Origin: an uncultured Tateyamaria sp.
Lineage (GTDB): Bacteria > Pseudomonadota > Alphaproteobacteria > Rhodobacterales > Rhodobacteraceae
Assembly (NCBI RefSeq): GCF_947504105.1
Contig: NZ_CANNGP010000009.1
Location: forward strand, 61,728 to 125,727
Direction: 5' to 3'
DNA: 64,000 nucleotides
This document shows positions 44,526-53,326 of this stretch, piece after piece. The position numbers and the translations under genes are program-made. The first letter of the stretch is position 1; each line of letters starts with the position of its first letter. The notes under the pieces were generated by a model. That model made no database searches, was not told the DNA's origin, and saw nothing but the letters and a program-made list of their open reading frames with translations.

Positions 44526-45122
44526 ATGCACGACGCGGTGAAATCGAAGCTTTTTAGGATTGGGGTCGAGGCGTGCACTGTCGGTAGCTACGAATTCTAT
44601 CTGGGCTATGCGATCCGTAAGGGCATGTTGCTGTGTCTGGATATGGGGCACTTTCATCCTACCGAGAACATTGCCGACAAGCTGAGTGCGGCGGCCTTGT
44701 CGCTGGATGAAATCCTGCTGCATGTGTCGCGCCCGATGCGGTGGGACAGTGACCATGTGATCCTGCGGAACGACGATATCCTGACCATGGCGCATGAACT
44801 GGTCAGTGCCGACCTTTTGGGGCGGACGCATATCGGGCTGGACTTCTTTGATGCCACGATCAGCCGGACGGCGGCTTGGGTCATTGGCACACGCAACATG
44901 CAGAAGGCGCTGTTGCGTGCGCTGCTGACGCCTTTGGACCGTTTGCGGCAGGCCGAAACCGCGCTTGACTTCACGGCGCGGCTGACCATGACCGAGGAAT
45001 TCAAGGACCTGCCATTTGGCGATATCTGGTCCGAATTCTGTTGCCGCAGCGACCGCCCAACCGGTCTGGGTTTGATCCGCGAACTTGATTCCTATCAAGC
45101 TCGCGTTGCCGACCGCGGCTAG
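44526..45122 (+). pseudogene. rhaA: L-rhamnose isomerase, C-terminal fragment
   Basis: About 198 residues match the C-terminal half of RhaA: YEFYLGYAIRKGMLLCLDMG, GHFHPTENIADKLSAAAL, LHVSRPMRWDSDHVIL and THIGLDFFDATISRTAAWVI, ending DSYQARVADRG. The N-terminal half of the (about 420-residue) enzyme is missing. Metal-site residues in this part are kept, so the loss is recent or the fragment drifts slowly. It abuts the kinase fragment on the other strand with about 15 bp between homologous parts, a clean deletion scar. Confidence 0.87.
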
Positions 45123-45131
45123 GACCGTTTC

Positions 45132-46235
45132 TTACGCGCCGGGCGGAGGGGGCGGGGGCAGAATGGTGAAGAGTTGGGCAAGCTCGGTCACGTCCTCGGC
45201 CTTCATCCAGCCATCCTGACCTGCGGTCCAGACATAGGTCTCGCGGCTCAGCTCACCTGCAGCCGCCATGCGTCCCAACTGCGCCTTGGAAAACGGACCC
45301 TTCGTTTCGCCATTTTCGGCGACGTGCCAGACATGTTCGACCGGCGGAGGGGGAGGTGTGGCCGTAGCAGGTTGGCGCGCGCCCCAAGGGCCGCTGGATG
45401 CCATATGACCCATTTGCATTCCCATCGCCGCGCCCAAACCGGCCTGCATCGCGCCGCTGGCATCGCTACCTTCACGGCCCAACGCTTCCGCTGCTTGGAA
45501 CTGCATGTATTCGTTCAGATTTCCGATCACCCCCATGGAGGACCGCTTGTCCATCACCTCTTCTACCGCCGGGGGGAGCGAGATGTTTTCGATGTAAAGT
45601 TCGGGCAGTGCCAGCCCGTATTCAGCGATCTGTGCGCTGATTTCCTTGGCGACCAGTTGCCCCAGCTCGCGGGTGTTGGCCGCCATGTCGAGAACCGGGA
45701 TGCCCGATTTCGCAAGGCTGCGCGACATTTCCTGCACGATGATGTTGCGGATCTGGAAGCTGATCTCGTCCATGGTGAACTCACCATCGGTGCCGACGAT
45801 TTCCACAAGGAAGCGCGCAGGGTCCGCCACCTTGACCGAATAGGTGCCGAAGGCGCGCAGGCGCACGGGGCCGAATTCAGGATCACGGCAGATGATCGGG
45901 TTCTTGGTGCCCCATTTCAGGTCGTTGAACCGGGTGGTGTTGACGAAATACACCTCGGATTTGAACGGGCTTTTGAAGCCGTGATCCCAGTGCTGCAGCG
46001 TCGTCATGATGGGCATGTTGTTGGTCTCAAGCATGTAGAGACCGGGGGTGAAGACATCGGCCAACTGCCCCTCGTGGACAAAGACCGCCGATTGCCCTTC
46101 GCGCACGGTCAGCTTGGCGCCGTACTTGATCTCGTGGCCCTCACGCTCGAACCGCCAGACCATGGTGTCGCGGCTGTCGTCCACCCAGTGGATGACGTCG
46201 ATGAATTCGCCAGAGAGGAAGTCGAAAATGCCCAT
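45132..46235 (-). CDS. SPFH-domain protein with C-terminal GYF_2 domain
   Basis: A 367-residue protein. An N-terminal YdjI-type SPFH/virion-core-like domain (about 20-255) includes GQSAVFVHEGQLADVFTPGL and GIPVLDMAANTRELGQL. A glycine/methionine-rich linker and a polyproline stretch follow, then a GYF_2 (DUF4339) domain (about 303-350, VWHVAENGETKGPFSKAQLG). SPFH proteins form membrane-associated oligomers. Relatives are operon partners of zinc-ribbon proteins and respond to membrane stress. It is the last gene of the TelA-XpaC block, 20 bp after the DUF2927 gene. Confidence 0.85.
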   Translation of the reverse strand: MGIFDFLSGEFIDVIHWVDDSRDTMVWRFEREGHEIKYGAKLTVREGQSAVFVHEGQLADVFTPGLYMLETNNMPIMTTLQHWDHGFKSPFKSEVYFVNTTRFNDLKWGTKNPIICRDPEFGPVRLRAFGTYSVKVADPARFLVEIVGTDGEFTMDEISFQIRNIIVQEMSRSLAKSGIPVLDMAANTRELGQLVAKEISAQIAEYGLALPELYIENISLPPAVEEVMDKRSSMGVIGNLNEYMQFQAAEALGREGSDASGAMQAGLGAAMGMQMGHMASSGPWGARQPATATPPPPPVEHVWHVAENGETKGPFSKAQLGRMAAAGELSRETYVWTAGQDGWMKAEDVTELAQLFTILPPPPPPGA

Positions 46236-46255
46236 GATGGGTCTCCTTTAAATCT

Positions 46256-47221
46256 TCAGGACGGGCCCTGGTTGGTGGCCTCGCGGGCGAGGGTGCGGAC
46301 GATGGTCCGCGCCTCGGTCAAACTGATGCCGGGGCGCAGACGGTTGTCGTAAAGCATCCCCAACAGGTGTTCGTCATGGTCGGTGAGCAGGGCAAACTCG
46401 TCATCATCATTGAAGATCGATGGACGTGCATCCGGGCTGTCATTGGCAAGGCCCAGCCCCTGGGCCAGCTCCTCGTGAATGCAGGACAGGCGCAATAGGT
46501 CCGGGTTCTCGGACCGGATCACCGCCACGGCAGCGGTATAGGTAGACCGTTCTGGCCCGCTGGCATAGGCCGCCACGGCACAGTAAGCGTCATTGGGCAG
46601 GTCGCGCACAGGGGCCAGGTTGACGCGGTTCACGCCGGACAGGCCTGTCGCGCGGGCGTTCAGAGTACTTGTCCGGTCATCTTCGGATACAAAGAACACC
46701 AGGAAATTTGGATTGTTGGACACTGAAACAGGGTGCCCTGTTGCCTGCGACAGCCGCCGGGCATAGGCGATCACGTCATTTGTGTCGCGTGTTCGCTGAC
46801 TGGGCGGCACTGATGCGCCGAACTCGATCCCGATGCGCACCGGTCCGGACCACCGTCGCAACGCGCTGGAGGTTCCCGGACGTACTCCGGGGCCAGCATA
46901 TTCATTGAAGAACACGATTTCTTCAAAGTTTCGCGCCAGCATGTCGGAAGTAAAGGGGGTATCGGGTCCACCCCCATCCTGTCGCAATAGGCCGGCTGTC
47001 AACTGGCTGGATTGCACCTGCGTAAGATAGGCGCGCAAGGCAGCGCTTTCCTGCGATGTGGCCTGTACGTTCGGTACGGGCGGCGGCACCAGACCGGCAG
47101 GCCGAACCCTGGGTGTCAGAACGGGTTCCACGGGCATGAACATGTCACAGGCCGCAAGCAGGCCCAGGGCGACAAGGCCGCCCCATGCTCCGATCCTGCG
47201 TTTGGTTCGTGCCCCCAACAT
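46256..47221 (-). CDS. DUF2927 lipoprotein
   Basis: A 321-residue protein. A lipoprotein signal (LVALGLLAAC, lipobox LAAC) and a proline-rich linker precede a DUF2927 domain with RIGIEFGASVPPSQRTRDT and a metalloprotease-like CIHEELAQGLGLANDS. The HEELAQ resembles a HExxxQ zinc site, but catalysis is unproven. The start at 47221 gives MLGARTKRRIG. It sits between SPFH and telA in a tight row (gaps 20 and 10 bp). Confidence 0.83.
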   Translation of the reverse strand: MLGARTKRRIGAWGGLVALGLLAACDMFMPVEPVLTPRVRPAGLVPPPVPNVQATSQESAALRAYLTQVQSSQLTAGLLRQDGGGPDTPFTSDMLARNFEEIVFFNEYAGPGVRPGTSSALRRWSGPVRIGIEFGASVPPSQRTRDTNDVIAYARRLSQATGHPVSVSNNPNFLVFFVSEDDRTSTLNARATGLSGVNRVNLAPVRDLPNDAYCAVAAYASGPERSTYTAAVAVIRSENPDLLRLSCIHEELAQGLGLANDSPDARPSIFNDDDEFALLTDHDEHLLGMLYDNRLRPGISLTEARTIVRTLAREATNQGPS

Positions 47222-47231
47222 AGCCGTCTGA

Positions 47232-48428
47232 TCAGCCCGGAACGGCGGTGCCAGCGTTGTCGCCAACACCGTCTTTGCGGGCCTTGGCCGAGGCCAGCGT
47301 GTCGCGCAGTTCAGTCTCCATCTTCTTCAACTCTTCCTCGGCTGCGGCGCGCTTGGCCTTGCCTTCGTCAGCGATCTGCAGCGACTCTTCGATGGTGCCG
47401 ATCAGGTCCGCGTTGGCCTGCTTGACGGCTTCGATGTCGAAAACGCCACGCTCCATCTCTTCGCGGATCATCTTGTTGCTTTCGCGCAGGTTGGCCGCGT
47501 TGGCGGTCAGCAATTCGTTGGTCAGGTCGTTGGCGTCGCGCACGGCGGCGGCCGCTTCGGCGCTGCGCTGGATCGTGACGGCCTGTGCCAGCTGTGTTTC
47601 CCACAGTGGCACGGTGTTGACGAGGGTCGAGTTGATCTTAGTCACCAGCGACTTGTCGTTTTCCTGTACCAAGCGGATCGAGGGCAGGGATTGCATTGTC
47701 ACTTGCCGCGTCAGCTTTAGGTCATGCACCCGGCGCTCCAGATCGTCGCGGGCGGCGCGCAGGTCGCGCAGTTCCTGTGCGACCATGACCTGGTCATCCT
47801 CGGCTGCGGCCTGCACATCGGCCTCTTTCGCAGGGATGATCGTGTCGTCCAGTTCCTTGATCTTCTCTTCGCCCGCCGCGATGTAAAGCGCCAACTCGTC
47901 ATAGAATTGCAGCGTCTTTTCATAGAGTAGGTCGAGGGACTTGATGTCCTTAAGGAGCGTATGTTCATGCGCCAGCAGGTCATCGGTGATGCGGTCGATC
48001 TGGTCCTGCACGGTTTCAAACTTGGCGGTGAATTTGGCAAAAGGTGCCGCGCGACCGATCAGCTTTTCCCAGAAGCTGCGTTCGCGGCGCACGTCCAATT
48101 CGGATACGGAAAAGCCGCGGATGGTGGTGACGATGTTGCGCAAGCTGTCGCCTGCCGGACCGACATCCTTGTTGCGCACATCCTGCAACATGGCCTGGCT
48201 GATTTCCTGCAGCTCGGCCTGGGCGGCGGACCCGAAGGACACGATGGATTGCGTGTCCTCCATGTCGATCTCGTCCATACGGGCGCGGATTTCTGCACCC
48301 ACGGGCGCGTCGGCCTGTTCCAGCGCTACGATGGCGGTGGCCTCGGCCGGTTCAGGCAGCACGACGGCTGTCACCTCTTCAACCTGCGCAAGTGCGGCTT
48401 CGGCTTTTTGACGGACTGTTTCGGACAT
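47232..48428 (-). CDS. telA: TelA-family toxic anion resistance protein
   Basis: A 398-residue cytosolic, largely helical protein of the TelA (KlaA/YceH) family. It contains GDSLRNIVTTIRGFSVSELD, HEHTLLKDIKSLDLLYEKTL and VQENDKSLVTKINSTLVNTV. A short acidic, alanine-rich tail ends it. TelA proteins are linked to tellurite and other anion resistance and envelope stress, often with XpaC. It is 17 bp downstream of xpaC and 10 bp upstream of the DUF2927 gene. Confidence 0.93.
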   Translation of the reverse strand: MSETVRQKAEAALAQVEEVTAVVLPEPAEATAIVALEQADAPVGAEIRARMDEIDMEDTQSIVSFGSAAQAELQEISQAMLQDVRNKDVGPAGDSLRNIVTTIRGFSVSELDVRRERSFWEKLIGRAAPFAKFTAKFETVQDQIDRITDDLLAHEHTLLKDIKSLDLLYEKTLQFYDELALYIAAGEEKIKELDDTIIPAKEADVQAAAEDDQVMVAQELRDLRAARDDLERRVHDLKLTRQVTMQSLPSIRLVQENDKSLVTKINSTLVNTVPLWETQLAQAVTIQRSAEAAAAVRDANDLTNELLTANAANLRESNKMIREEMERGVFDIEAVKQANADLIGTIEESLQIADEGKAKRAAAEEELKKMETELRDTLASAKARKDGVGDNAGTAVPG

Positions 48429-48445
48429 GTATGCCCCCTTTGGTT

Positions 48446-49345
48446 TTATATGTCATCGGCGGGCGACACGCGCACGCCTTCGCGCTGCAAGCGGTCGCGC
48501 AGCACGTCGATTTCGATGGTGAGGTCGGTGCGATCCTCGGTGAGAAGCTTGCGCGTGCGCGCCGCGAAATTTTCCTCGAGATCGTCCAGAAGGGCCGCAT
48601 AGTCGACGCGAGCCTGCGTGTCGCGGCTGCGGCCGTAGATATCGGCAAACTTCACCGTCGCGTCACGCGCGCCGATCAGGTAGACGCCCAGATATTTGCG
48701 GGCGGCGGTCAGGTCGCGGGGGTCTTCCTCGACCGTTTGGATGAGGTCGCGCACGGTGGTCTGGAACTGGTCCAGGCGCAGTTCCATCTTGCGATCTTGT
48801 GCGCGTTTCATCGCATCGCGCATGTCGGTCAACAGCTCTTCGGCGCCATCGACGACCCGGGCCACGCGGTCCTGCTGGAACGTATCGACGCCTTCCATAC
48901 CCTTTGACTTCAAAGGATCGATGCCGAAAGCCGCCAGATGCAGCCCAAGGGCTGCGAGGCCATAGAGCACAGGTGCAACAATCCCTGGCTCGGACCGGTA
49001 GGCGGCAAGCGCGATTCCGAGGCCCACGAGGAGGGCGGCAACGATCTTCCGGGGCAGCGCAGGGCGGCGGGCCACCTTGCGGGCGACATATGCCGCTTCG
49101 GCCTTGAGACCCTCGCGCAGCATGAACGCGCCACCCGTCAGGATGGCGGCGGATACGAGGGCTGTCACAAGCCCCGTGGCCCCATCATTCAGCGCCAGGA
49201 ACACCATGGGTACGGCGGGCAGGAACATCAGGTTTGCGCGCGCACCGACGGGGTCAACGCGCGCCTTGTCAAAGGCGGGACGCTCTTTGGATGTGGGCGT
49301 GTCTTTGGGATCGGGGCTGAATTTGCCGCCATAGCGCTGCGCCAT
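48446..49345 (-). CDS. XpaC-like 5-bromo-4-chloroindolyl phosphate hydrolysis protein
   Basis: A 299-residue protein. Two N-terminal membrane hairpins (about 40-75, 100-140) precede a helical cytosolic domain of the XpaC type (QFQTTVRDLIQTVEEDPRDL, LTAARKYLGVYLIGARDA). XpaC genes occur directly before telA in many bacteria, as here, and their true role is unknown. The ATG at 49345 (MAQRYGGKFS) is preferred to a TTG at 49363, which would overlap the micro-protein upstream. Confidence 0.88.
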   Translation of the reverse strand: MAQRYGGKFSPDPKDTPTSKERPAFDKARVDPVGARANLMFLPAVPMVFLALNDGATGLVTALVSAAILTGGAFMLREGLKAEAAYVARKVARRPALPRKIVAALLVGLGIALAAYRSEPGIVAPVLYGLAALGLHLAAFGIDPLKSKGMEGVDTFQQDRVARVVDGAEELLTDMRDAMKRAQDRKMELRLDQFQTTVRDLIQTVEEDPRDLTAARKYLGVYLIGARDATVKFADIYGRSRDTQARVDYAALLDDLEENFAARTRKLLTEDRTDLTIEIDVLRDRLQREGVRVSPADDI

Positions 49346-49349
49346 ATCG

Positions 49350-49439
49350 TCAAAGCCCCCCAAGCAAGCCGGTTGTCACGCCGAACATCAGCGCGATCAG
49401 AACCGCGAATGCGATCTTTTGAAAAGCGGTTGGCTCCAT
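49350..49439 (-). CDS. 29-residue single-span membrane micro-protein
   Basis: An open frame, MEPTAFQKIAFAVLIALM and onward, ends five bases before the XpaC start. It encodes one hydrophobic helix (residues 7-27). It is too short for usual gene finding. Its position at the head of the XpaC-TelA row and its clean membrane helix make translation plausible. The ribosome-binding site is weak. Confidence 0.45.
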   Translation of the reverse strand: MEPTAFQKIAFAVLIALMFGVTTGLLGGL

Positions 49440-49604
49440 CCCGTAAGTCCCTGTTGGCTATGAGACATATAGCCGGTTTGCGGATGCAGCACTAGAGGCG
49501 CGCGCATGTCTATCATTGCAATAGGGGTGTGACGCGCAAATGACAGGCGCAAGGGGAATTATTTGAGTCTCGCGTCACAAATGGGAGCGGCAAATGGTGG
49601 ACGT

Positions 49605-50399
49605 CTACCGTGGCTTGCGTGTCCGACGCGGTTTGCCACGTGGTTTGGTCGGTTGCGCGGCCGGTTCCGGTTCCATGCCCAATTGGTCGCGCATCACCCG
49701 GCGGCGCACTTCTTCGACAGTCCCTTGTTTCAGTTCCCCTAACTGGAACGGGCCATAGCTGACCCGGATCAGACGGTTCACGGCAAGGCCGATGCTGTCC
49801 ATTGCGCGGCGAATCTCGCGGTTCTTGCCTTCGCGCAGGCCCACGGTCAGCCATGCATTGGCGCCTTGTTGCCGGTCGAGCGTCACCTGCATGGGCTGAA
49901 AGCGTTCGCCGTCAACCGTGATGCCCTTGCGCAACGGTTCAAGCTGCGGGTCGGTGGGGCGGCCATTCACCCGCACGCGGTAGCGGCGCATCCAACCGGT
50001 TGAGGGCAGTTCCAGCTTGCGCTTGATCCCGCCGTCATTGGTCAGCAGCAAGAGGCCTTCGGAATTGAGGTCGAGCCGACCGACACTCATCACCCGGGGC
50101 ATGTCCTCGGGCAGGGCGTCAAAGATGGTCTTGCGCCCCTGTTCGTCTTTCGTGGTGGTCACGAGGCCCGCAGGTTTGTGGTAGAGCCACAGCCGCTCCG
50201 GCTCGGGCGCGCTCAGCGGCTTGCCGTCCACGGTGATCTTGTCGGAAGGCGTGACATTCAGGGCCGGGCTATCGATGCGGTTGCCGTTTACGCTGACGCG
50301 TCCGGCAGTGATGATCTCTTCCGCGCCACGGCGGCTGGCAATGCCCGCGCGGGCCAGAACCTTGGCGATGCGATCGCCTTTGGGGGTGTCTTGGGTCAT
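49605..50399 (-). CDS. rluB: Large-subunit/small-subunit pseudouridine synthase (RluB/RsuA type)
   Basis: A 264-residue enzyme with an N-terminal S4 domain ([20 protein letters not shown]), the catalytic motif [18 protein letters not shown] (GRLD aspartate) and the KNREIRRAM motif. A basic tail ([14 protein letters not shown]) may bind RNA. It isomerises uridine in rRNA. The start at 50399 ([11 protein letters not shown]) fits. It is divergent from tadA by 55 bp. Confidence 0.94.
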   Translation of the reverse strand: MTQDTPKGDRIAKVLARAGIASRRGAEEIITAGRVSVNGNRIDSPALNVTPSDKITVDGKPLSAPEPERLWLYHKPAGLVTTTKDEQGRKTIFDALPEDMPRVMSVGRLDLNSEGLLLLTNDGGIKRKLELPSTGWMRRYRVRVNGRPTDPQLEPLRKGITVDGERFQPMQVTLDRQQGANAWLTVGLREGKNREIRRAMDSIGLAVNRLIRVSYGPFQLGELKQGTVEEVRRRVMRDQLGMEPEPAAQPTKPRGKPRRTRKPR

Positions 50400-50454
50400 G
50401 GGCAGGCCATAGCGGTGGGTTGCGCGGCAGGCAAGCGGCGTGGCAGGGGAAGCC

Positions 50455-50904
50455 ATGGAGTTTCGGTCATTCATGGATCAGGCGCTGGAAGAGGCGCGCG
50501 CGGCAGGTGCGCGAGGCGAGGTGCCCGTGGGCGCCGTCGTGGTGTCCCCGCGGGGACAGGTCTTGGCGCGGGCTGGGAACCGGACGCGTGAAATGTCGGA
50601 CCCAACTGCGCATGCTGAGATACTGGCCATCCGCGCGGCCTGCGCTGAAGCAGGGTCAGAGCGTCTGGTTGGCTATGACCTGTATGTCACGCTTGAGCCC
50701 TGTGCGATGTGTGCGGCGGCCATTGCTGCGGCGCGGATCGGGCGTGTGTATTATGGGGCGTCTGACCCTAAATCGGGCGGGGTCGCCCATGGTGCGCGGG
50801 TGTTTTCGCACGCGCAGGCGCACCACGTGCCCGAGGTTTATGATGGGATCGGAGCGGCGGAGGCGGAAGCCTTGCTGAAGGACTTCTTTGCCATGCGCCG
50901 CTAG
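50455..50904 (+). CDS. tadA: tRNA-specific adenosine deaminase
   Basis: A 149-residue zinc deaminase converting A34 of tRNA-Arg(ACG) to inosine. The HAE motif ([12 protein letters not shown]) supplies the zinc histidine and proton-shuttling glutamate. [12 protein letters not shown] gives the two zinc cysteines. The ATG at 50455 follows AGGGGA. It is essential in most bacteria. Confidence 0.96.
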   Translation: MEFRSFMDQALEEARAAGARGEVPVGAVVVSPRGQVLARAGNRTREMSDPTAHAEILAIRAACAEAGSERLVGYDLYVTLEPCAMCAAAIAAARIGRVYYGASDPKSGGVAHGARVFSHAQAHHVPEVYDGIGAAEAEALLKDFFAMRR

Positions 50905-50916
50905 CTGTTTCTTTGC

Positions 50917-51609
50917 TCAGAGTGTGATGGGCTGCATCACCTCGGGTTCGATTACCTTCACACCCGGCAGGCCGTTGCGCAGCACCTCTGCGGATTGTTC
51001 AAGGAGTGGGAAAGTCTTGTAGTGACAGGGAATTACAGTGTCGAAGTGGAAGTATTTGCGTGCGGCATAGGCGGCCCCGGCCATGTCCATGGTGAAGTAT
51101 CCGCCCGCAGACAGGATGCCGATATCGGGTTTGTGGTAGTCCCCGATCCAGCTCATGTCGGCGTGGATGTCGGTGTCACCCGACACGTAGATGGTCTTGC
51201 CTTCACCGCGCAGGATGAACCCGCATTCCTGGCCCGCGTACCGCATGGTGTCGTCCGCGCCGATGGACGAGGAGTGCGAGGCCGGAACGAGGGTTGCCGT
51301 GACATCTCCGATACTGATTGTTCCGCCACGGCCAAAGGCGTGCCCTTCGATCGCACCCTGGGCAAAGAGCAGTTTGCCCAGCTCGTAGACCGCTGAGACG
51401 GGTGCACCCGTCTTCTGGCTGATCCCGACGATATCGGCGGTGTGGTCGAAATGGCCGTGGGTGACTAGGATGTGGGTTGCATCCTTGATGGCGGCATCGT
51501 GTTGGGTGTCTTCCAGCATGGGGTTGCCGTTGAACCATGGGTCGATCAGCAAGATCTGATCCCCAATTTCGATCCGGAAGCTGCCGTGGCCGAGCCAGAT
51601 GATGTTCAT
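50917..51609 (-). CDS. UPF0173 metal-dependent hydrolase
   Basis: A 230-residue metallo-beta-lactamase-fold protein. Signatures: MNIIWLGHGSFRIEIGDQIL, VTHGHFDHTADIVG (HXHXDH), VSGDTDIHADM and CHYKTFPLLEQSAE. The UPF0173 family has no well-defined substrate. It is convergent with tadA. Confidence 0.93.
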   Translation of the reverse strand: MNIIWLGHGSFRIEIGDQILLIDPWFNGNPMLEDTQHDAAIKDATHILVTHGHFDHTADIVGISQKTGAPVSAVYELGKLLFAQGAIEGHAFGRGGTISIGDVTATLVPASHSSSIGADDTMRYAGQECGFILRGEGKTIYVSGDTDIHADMSWIGDYHKPDIGILSAGGYFTMDMAGAAYAARKYFHFDTVIPCHYKTFPLLEQSAEVLRNGLPGVKVIEPEVMQPITL

Positions 51610-51656
51610 AACGTGTCCTCCCTTTGGGGCGAGTTTAGCGCCGAATTGAGAGTGCG

Positions 51657-51696
51657 GGAGCCTCCGGCGGGGATTTTTTTGAAACAGGGAAGATGG
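51657..51696 (+). repeat. Gene-end repeat family, copy 2
   Basis: GGGAGCCTCCGGCGGGGATT, then TTTTTGAAACAGGGAAGATGG. It starts with a short GC hairpin (GCCTCCGGCGG) followed by a T-run, as in an intrinsic terminator. It is related to 35023-35056 and, inverted, to 56383-56420. Confidence 0.65.
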
Positions 51697-51859
51697 GGCC
51701 GATTCGCGCTGGGATTTACCCGGTATTTACGGAGTTTAAGGGCGTATGGCAGGGTGTCACCCTGCGTGCAGCATCCGTACACCCCCAACGGGCGGTCGAG
51801 GTGAGGTTAACGCAACGTACGGACCTTGATCCCGGCGCGGGGCAGCGTAGGTGAGTGGC

Positions 51860-52531
51860 ATGAAATTGTTGCGTGAGATCGACGGGTATTGCGAGCGGTT
51901 GGGTCCGGGGTATTGGGCTGAACCGGTGAATGCCGTGACCAATGCTGCCTTTGTCATTGCGGCGCTTTGGATGTGGCGGCGCAGTGCGGGCGTGCCGATG
52001 GCCCGGGCGCTGTCGGTTACTCTGGGCCTGATCGGGATCGGCAGTTACCTGTTTCACACCCATGCGCAGGTCTGGGCGGCGATTGCAGATGTGGCGCCGA
52101 TCGGTGTGTTCATTCTGGTCTATCTGTTTGCCGTGAACCGGGATGTCTGGGGGATGCGGCCTTGGCTGGCCGGAGCGGCCACGGCGGCGTTCATCCCCTA
52201 TGCCGCGCTTACCGTGCCGGTGTTCCAGGGGTTGCCTGTGCTGGGCGTGTCGGCGGGATACATCCCTGTTCCGGTGCTGATCCTGATCTACGCCGCGCTG
52301 TTGTGGCGGCGTGCCCCGGTCTTGGCGCGGGGCTTTGTCATCGGGGCTGTGATCCTGTTTCTGTCCCTGACCGCACGGTCTGTGGATGGAATGCTATGCG
52401 CACAGATCCCGATGGGCACCCATTTCCTGTGGCACATCCTGAACGGGATCATGCTGGGCTGGATGATCGAAGTGTATCGCCGCTACGTGTCGTCCATAGC
52501 TGGATGCAATCAAGTCGTGTCGGACACCTGA
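51860..52531 (+). CDS. Ceramidase-like (CREST) membrane protein
   Basis: A 223-residue protein with about seven transmembrane helices. It carries the alkaline-ceramidase-type motifs CERLGPGYWAEPVNAVTNAA, GSYLFHTHAQVWAAIADVAP and MGTHFLWHILNG, whose histidines and aspartate bind zinc. It probably hydrolyses an amide lipid. A GTG at 51851 is an alternative start. Its 3' end overlaps the convergent VOC gene by 22 nt. Confidence 0.85.
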   Translation: MKLLREIDGYCERLGPGYWAEPVNAVTNAAFVIAALWMWRRSAGVPMARALSVTLGLIGIGSYLFHTHAQVWAAIADVAPIGVFILVYLFAVNRDVWGMRPWLAGAATAAFIPYAALTVPVFQGLPVLGVSAGYIPVPVLILIYAALLWRRAPVLARGFVIGAVILFLSLTARSVDGMLCAQIPMGTHFLWHILNGIMLGWMIEVYRRYVSSIAGCNQVVSDT

Positions 52532-52923
52532 TGCACTTCGATGACGTTGCCGTCGGGGTCATAGAAAAAGATCTGGTCCCAGCCTTCCACGGCTTGATGG
52601 CCCCAATCGGCATAGGGAATGTCCTGTGCGTCTAGATGCGCCTTGAACGCCGCGAGATCGTCGGTGCGGTAGGCGATGTGGCCGTGGCTGACCGGGTTCA
52701 CCATCTGTCCTGACCGAAACCCCGCCAGCGGGTCCTTTTGCGCAAGATGCGTCTGGATGGCCCCGTCCGTGACAAAGGCAACGTCGCCCGCATATCCCTT
52801 TTTCTTTTCCAGCGTGGGCAGACCGTCAGTTTCCCGGTCCAGCCCGAGGATGTCGCGATAGAACGCGTCCATCCGCGCCACATCGTCTGTCACAAGGTTC
52901 ACATGGTGTAGTTTGAGCTTCAT
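52510..52923 (-). CDS. VOC (glyoxalase-like) protein
   Basis: A 137-residue vicinal-oxygen-chelate fold protein: MKLKLHHVNLVTDDVARMDA, FYRDILGLDRETDGLP and DQIFFYDPDGNVIEVHQV carry the metal-binding His and Glu of the family. The substrate is unknown. The ATG at 52923 follows AGGAGG. It is divergent from gatC by 116 bp. Confidence 0.92.
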   Translation of the reverse strand: MKLKLHHVNLVTDDVARMDAFYRDILGLDRETDGLPTLEKKKGYAGDVAFVTDGAIQTHLAQKDPLAGFRSGQMVNPVSHGHIAYRTDDLAAFKAHLDAQDIPYADWGHQAVEGWDQIFFYDPDGNVIEVHQVSDTT

Positions 52924-53038
52924 GGGGCCTCCTTCCTGTTCAAATCTGTGGCGATTGGTCCGGTGGGGCAAGGGCCAAGGCTTGAAGGTGGTCCATCCCT
53001 TCGCTATTGCCCGACAAGACGAGAACACGAGGGGTTTC

Positions 53039-53326
53039 ATGTCCATCGATCAAAGCACCGCCGCCCGCGTGGCGAAACTGGCCCGGATCAAGGTCGAGGA
53101 AGACCAGCTTCCGGCGCTGGCGTCCGAATTCAACACGATTCTGGGCTTCATCGAGCAGCTGAGTGAAGTGGATGTCGAGGGTGTGGAGCCCATGACATCC
53201 GTGACCCCGCAGCGCCTGAAGCGCCGTGTGGATGAAGTGACGGATGGCGGGCAGCAGGACAAGGTGCTGGCCAACGCGCCTGATGCGCGTGAAGGGTTCT
53301 TTGCCGTGCCGAAGGTGGTTGAGTAA
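53039..53326 (+). CDS. gatC: Asp/Glu-tRNA amidotransferase subunit C
   Basis: A 95-residue subunit of GatCAB, which converts Glu-tRNA-Gln and Asp-tRNA-Asn to the amides. Motifs: [38 protein letters not shown] and the C-terminal [16 protein letters not shown]. Its stop overlaps the gatA start (TAATG), so translation is coupled. Confidence 0.96.
   Translation: MSIDQSTAARVAKLARIKVEEDQLPALASEFNTILGFIEQLSEVDVEGVEPMTSVTPQRLKRRVDEVTDGGQQDKVLANAPDAREGFFAVPKVVE

Noticed and set aside
45174..46352. 392-residue plus-strand open frame opposite the SPFH gene
   Set aside because: It is His/Arg-rich antisense translation without motifs, and the minus strand encodes a clear SPFH protein.
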